DNA from: Megaleporinus macrocephalus
Taxonomy: Eukaryota; Chordata; Actinopteri; Characiformes; Anostomidae
Assembly: GCA_021613375.1 (NCBI GenBank)
Contig: CM038702.1
Location: 23,337,849 to 23,401,848, forward strand
Length of the DNA: 64,000 nt
Reading direction: 5' to 3'
Positions 61,476 through 64,000 of the stretch are shown in pieces (position 1 is the first letter of the stretch; every line of letters begins with the position of its first letter). Below the pieces are notes generated by a model. That model was not told the origin of the DNA. It made no database searches and was given only the letters and a program-made list of their open reading frames with translations. Position numbers and translations under genes: made by a program.

Positions 61476-61556
61476 TTCAATCCCATTTAAAGCATGACCA
61501 CCATGGGCCCATACACACTGGTACAGAACGTATTGAACTTATTTGAAAAAAAAGTA

Positions 61557-61559
61557 ACA

Positions 61560-61619
<60 letters not shown>
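61557..61619 (+). repeat. (CA)n microsatellite, about 62 bp
   Basis: Nearly pure CA. Confidence 0.96.
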
Positions 61620-61853
61620 AGTTTAAATGTCAGAAGGCTGCTTGTTTGTTTGTGTATGTGACACCTCGTATCGTCCCTATCAAACTGATTTGTAAATCTG
61701 CTTGATGTAGCTCCGCCCACTGTCTCAAGAAAAAGATCTGATTGGCTGGTTTGTTCTGGTGCCTCTGGGTAAAGTGTGTGTGTGTGTGTGATGCTGAAGG
61801 CATGGCTACTCTAATGTGCCATACACTGGCATCGTGCCCTTTTAGCTAAGCCA

Positions 61854-61887
<34 letters not shown>

Positions 61888-62058
61888 AATAAACATGAGG
61901 CTCATTCAGGTCTGTTGATTTCTAAGGAATTATTACAGTTGGCAGAAGATCAGGAGCGTGTGTGTGTTTCTGTTTCTATCTGTGCTTAGCAACATGTAAA
62001 TAAATGAAACATACTCTGTTAGCCTCTGTGAATGCTAAAGGTGGGGCTTTGTGTAGTG

Positions 62059-62060
<2 letters not shown>
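61620..62060. other. Unique stretch with TG/CA tracts
   Basis: TG at about 61774-61791 and CA at 61857-61882 within unique sequence; no gene recognised. Confidence 0.5.

Positions 62061-62108
<48 letters not shown>
62061..62108 (+). repeat. (CA)n microsatellite, 48 bp
   Basis: Pure CA. Confidence 0.97.
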
Positions 62109-62110
<2 letters not shown>

Positions 62111-62464
62111 CAGGCCACAGACAGACATGCAAATACTAAAACTGACTCTCTAAACATGAATAGTTTTATTGTGCAGCTGAGTTATATATATGAAAAACAA
62201 CATCAACAATTTATTAACACCAGCTCAGATCCTGCCAACACTCTCACATGAGTATATGCTTTGTAATGTTTAGGTACAAAATATACTAAATATTTGCTGG
62301 TGTACAACATGCATTGTGAGTTAAAGGCCTTTTGACTGTGAGGCTGATATTAGATAAAAATTATTAAAAAATATACATATGTGTGTTAAAGGAGTAATAC
62401 ATAAAAAAACACAATCAATTTGGTTTCAGATTAAAACATTTTAAGATGAACTTTAACAGAACAT

Positions 62465-62780
62465 GAAGAACTAAAGGTTTTGACGATATGTCCATCAAAG
62501 ACCCCACATGAGCGGATGAAGAAGTATGTTGCTGTTGGACAGAAAACATGTTGAAAACAAAGAAAAAACAATAAAAATAGCAACAAAACAAGGATTAACA
62601 TTGGCGTTGCTCTCCACCCCTGGAGATGCCCTGAACAAATAAAGAGATGGCCTCTGATACCGATCTTGCAAATATCATTCAGACTGGTAAGTAAGCAGGG
62701 GAAATATGTGAATAGAGAGAAGGAGGGACTGTGTAGTATGAATTGCTCTTTTACATATTGCTCCTTTAAGAAATAAGCCA
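62465..62780 (+). repeat. Dispersed repeat, copy 2 (partner 13265-13550)
   Basis: Positions 62588-62693 align with 13447-13548, including 'attaacattgg', a 'cttgcaa' block and 'agactggtaag'. The 129-residue minus frame here is not shared with the other copy, arguing against a coding role. Confidence 0.65.
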
Positions 62781-63740
62781 TGAGGGGCTGGTCAGCATCG
62801 GTAAGAGTGTTATTAGGCATGACGTGAAGTTAAACACTTTTACTCTGATAAACTCACTACAATTCATGATCTTAACAGGCTTTCAATTAATTTCAATCAA
62901 GTTTCAACTAATAATTTATTAATATACAATCTAATACACATTTACTCAGCTAAGAGACACAGTTTTTTAGAGTATGGTATTGTTGCCAAGAAGCCATGTA
63001 CTACTGTATGAGGAGAAGATTCAGTTGCTGATAGTTCATTTGCTGAACTTCTTAGAATAAACCTTTATTTATATGCTTTATAAGTAAGTTTTTGGTCCAT
63101 TAGTGTGAATTCCAGTCTTATTTAGCACCAAGCTAATGGCTTTGTATTACTCTCTTCCCACACGAGGTCTGAATCCCAAATTTCTCCCTACTCTATACGT
63201 ATTGCACTATATGATGAAACAAACCTGGCCCCTCATCCCAAACATAACATAAAGCAAACAAGTAGTCATCTGATACTCACCCACATCCACGCAGGACAGA
63301 AACTACATTTTTAAAACTTTATATAGTATTCACAAAGCAGGAAGCCATTTAAGATTCAGTGTGGGTTTAAGGTTACTTGAGGCATATGTGACTATAACAC
63401 AAACATAAAATAATAGAAGCATGCAAGTGACATTCATTCTTTATTCAGTCTGTTCTGGTGCTGTTTTACAGGACAATACCGTGAGCACTATGAGTTGTTT
63501 AGCCTGTTTGCTGTCTTTTAGCCTGTTAGCTCACTGTCCAGCCTGGATGAGCAACTGAGGTATCAATTCTTCACTTAAAACCAAAACGATCGGTGGTCCA
63601 TGTGAGCAGCAGTAAAGATTATTCTATTAACAGCAGGCATGACGCAGTAAAACCAAGTTCAGTTGCTGTGGGGCAGTCATAGATGTGTCAGAAACTTTAC
63701 AGGTTTTGAACACAGCTCAGCCAATCAGATTTAAGACAGC
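62781..63740. other. Unique non-coding stretch
   Basis: Nothing recognised. Confidence 0.5.
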
Positions 63741-63870
63741 TTTGTTTCTTTCTTCCCTGCTTCCTTTTTCTTTCTTTCTTTCTTTCTTTTCTTTCTTTTC
63801 TTTCTTTTCTTTTTCTCTCCATTTTTCCACATTTTCTATCCTCTTTTCCTCCTTCCTTTCTGCCTCATTG
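63741..63870 (+). repeat. (TTTC)n-type pyrimidine tract
   Basis: TTTCTTTC units at about 63768-63810, grading into irregular pyrimidine-rich DNA. The Phe/Ser-rich frame is its translation. Confidence 0.9.
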
Positions 63871-64000
63871 TTCTTTCATATTGTATTCCATTTGAATTCC
63901 TTGCAAATATTATTTTCTTGCCTTGCAAGCAGCTTCAGGAAATGCAGACCTAGTTATAAGTATGCTAACGCAGGACACCCTGCAATATGAATCTAATAAA

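Noticed and set aside
62431..62820. 129-residue minus-strand frame with hydrophobic middle
   Set aside because: Overlaps a dispersed repeat whose other copy (13265-13550) does not encode the same peptide.

Overview
This window looks like a non-coding stretch of a teleost fish nuclear genome. It is AT-rich and crowded with CA/TG, GA/CT, AT and tri- to pentanucleotide microsatellites. It also carries remnants of element types common in fish: Tc1-like transposons, L2/CR1-type LINE 3' ends, a tRNA-derived SINE, hAT-like ends, and a 'gttgcta' minisatellite. There is no bacterial gene organisation, no operon and no CRISPR. Assignment to a particular fish order is not secure.

Layout. 1-5.6 kb: LINE tail, hAT-like element, simple repeats and a possible conserved block. 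5.6-11.3 kb: minisatellite, long purine tracts, an hAT-like element and a long (AT)n tract. 11.3-17.7 kb: an old direct duplication of about 300 bp, a second repeat family shared with 62.5 kb, and a decayed Tc1 copy. 19-33 kb: three of four copies of a foldback (long inverted repeat) element, a LINE tail, an internally deleted Tc1-like element with intact ends, a SINE, and a homeodomain-site-rich block near 28.9 kb. 33-47 kb: microsatellites, a second local duplication (35.3/36.2 kb), a hairpin-bearing hAT-like element, the fourth foldback copy and long pyrimidine tracts. 47.8-56.5 kb: a dispersed repeat inside an (ATAAT)n tract, an antisense LINE 3' end, a CpG cluster at 53.5-54.1 kb that resembles a promoter, and a well-preserved LINE ORF2 3' end. 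56.5-64 kb: a second Tc1 family remnant, CNE-like blocks between microsatellites, and long pyrimidine tracts.

No confident host protein-coding gene is visible. The best host-gene candidate is the CpG cluster at 53.5-54.1 kb. On the minus strand it carries a CACGTG E-box, a CRE-like site, a YY1-like motif overlapping a strong-Kozak ATG, and consensus splice donors. All other open frames are transposon remnants or translations of low-complexity DNA. I did not find a new biological system. The most unusual items are the foldback family, the promoter-like island, the two local duplications and the Tc1 copy whose catalytic Glu position reads as Gln.
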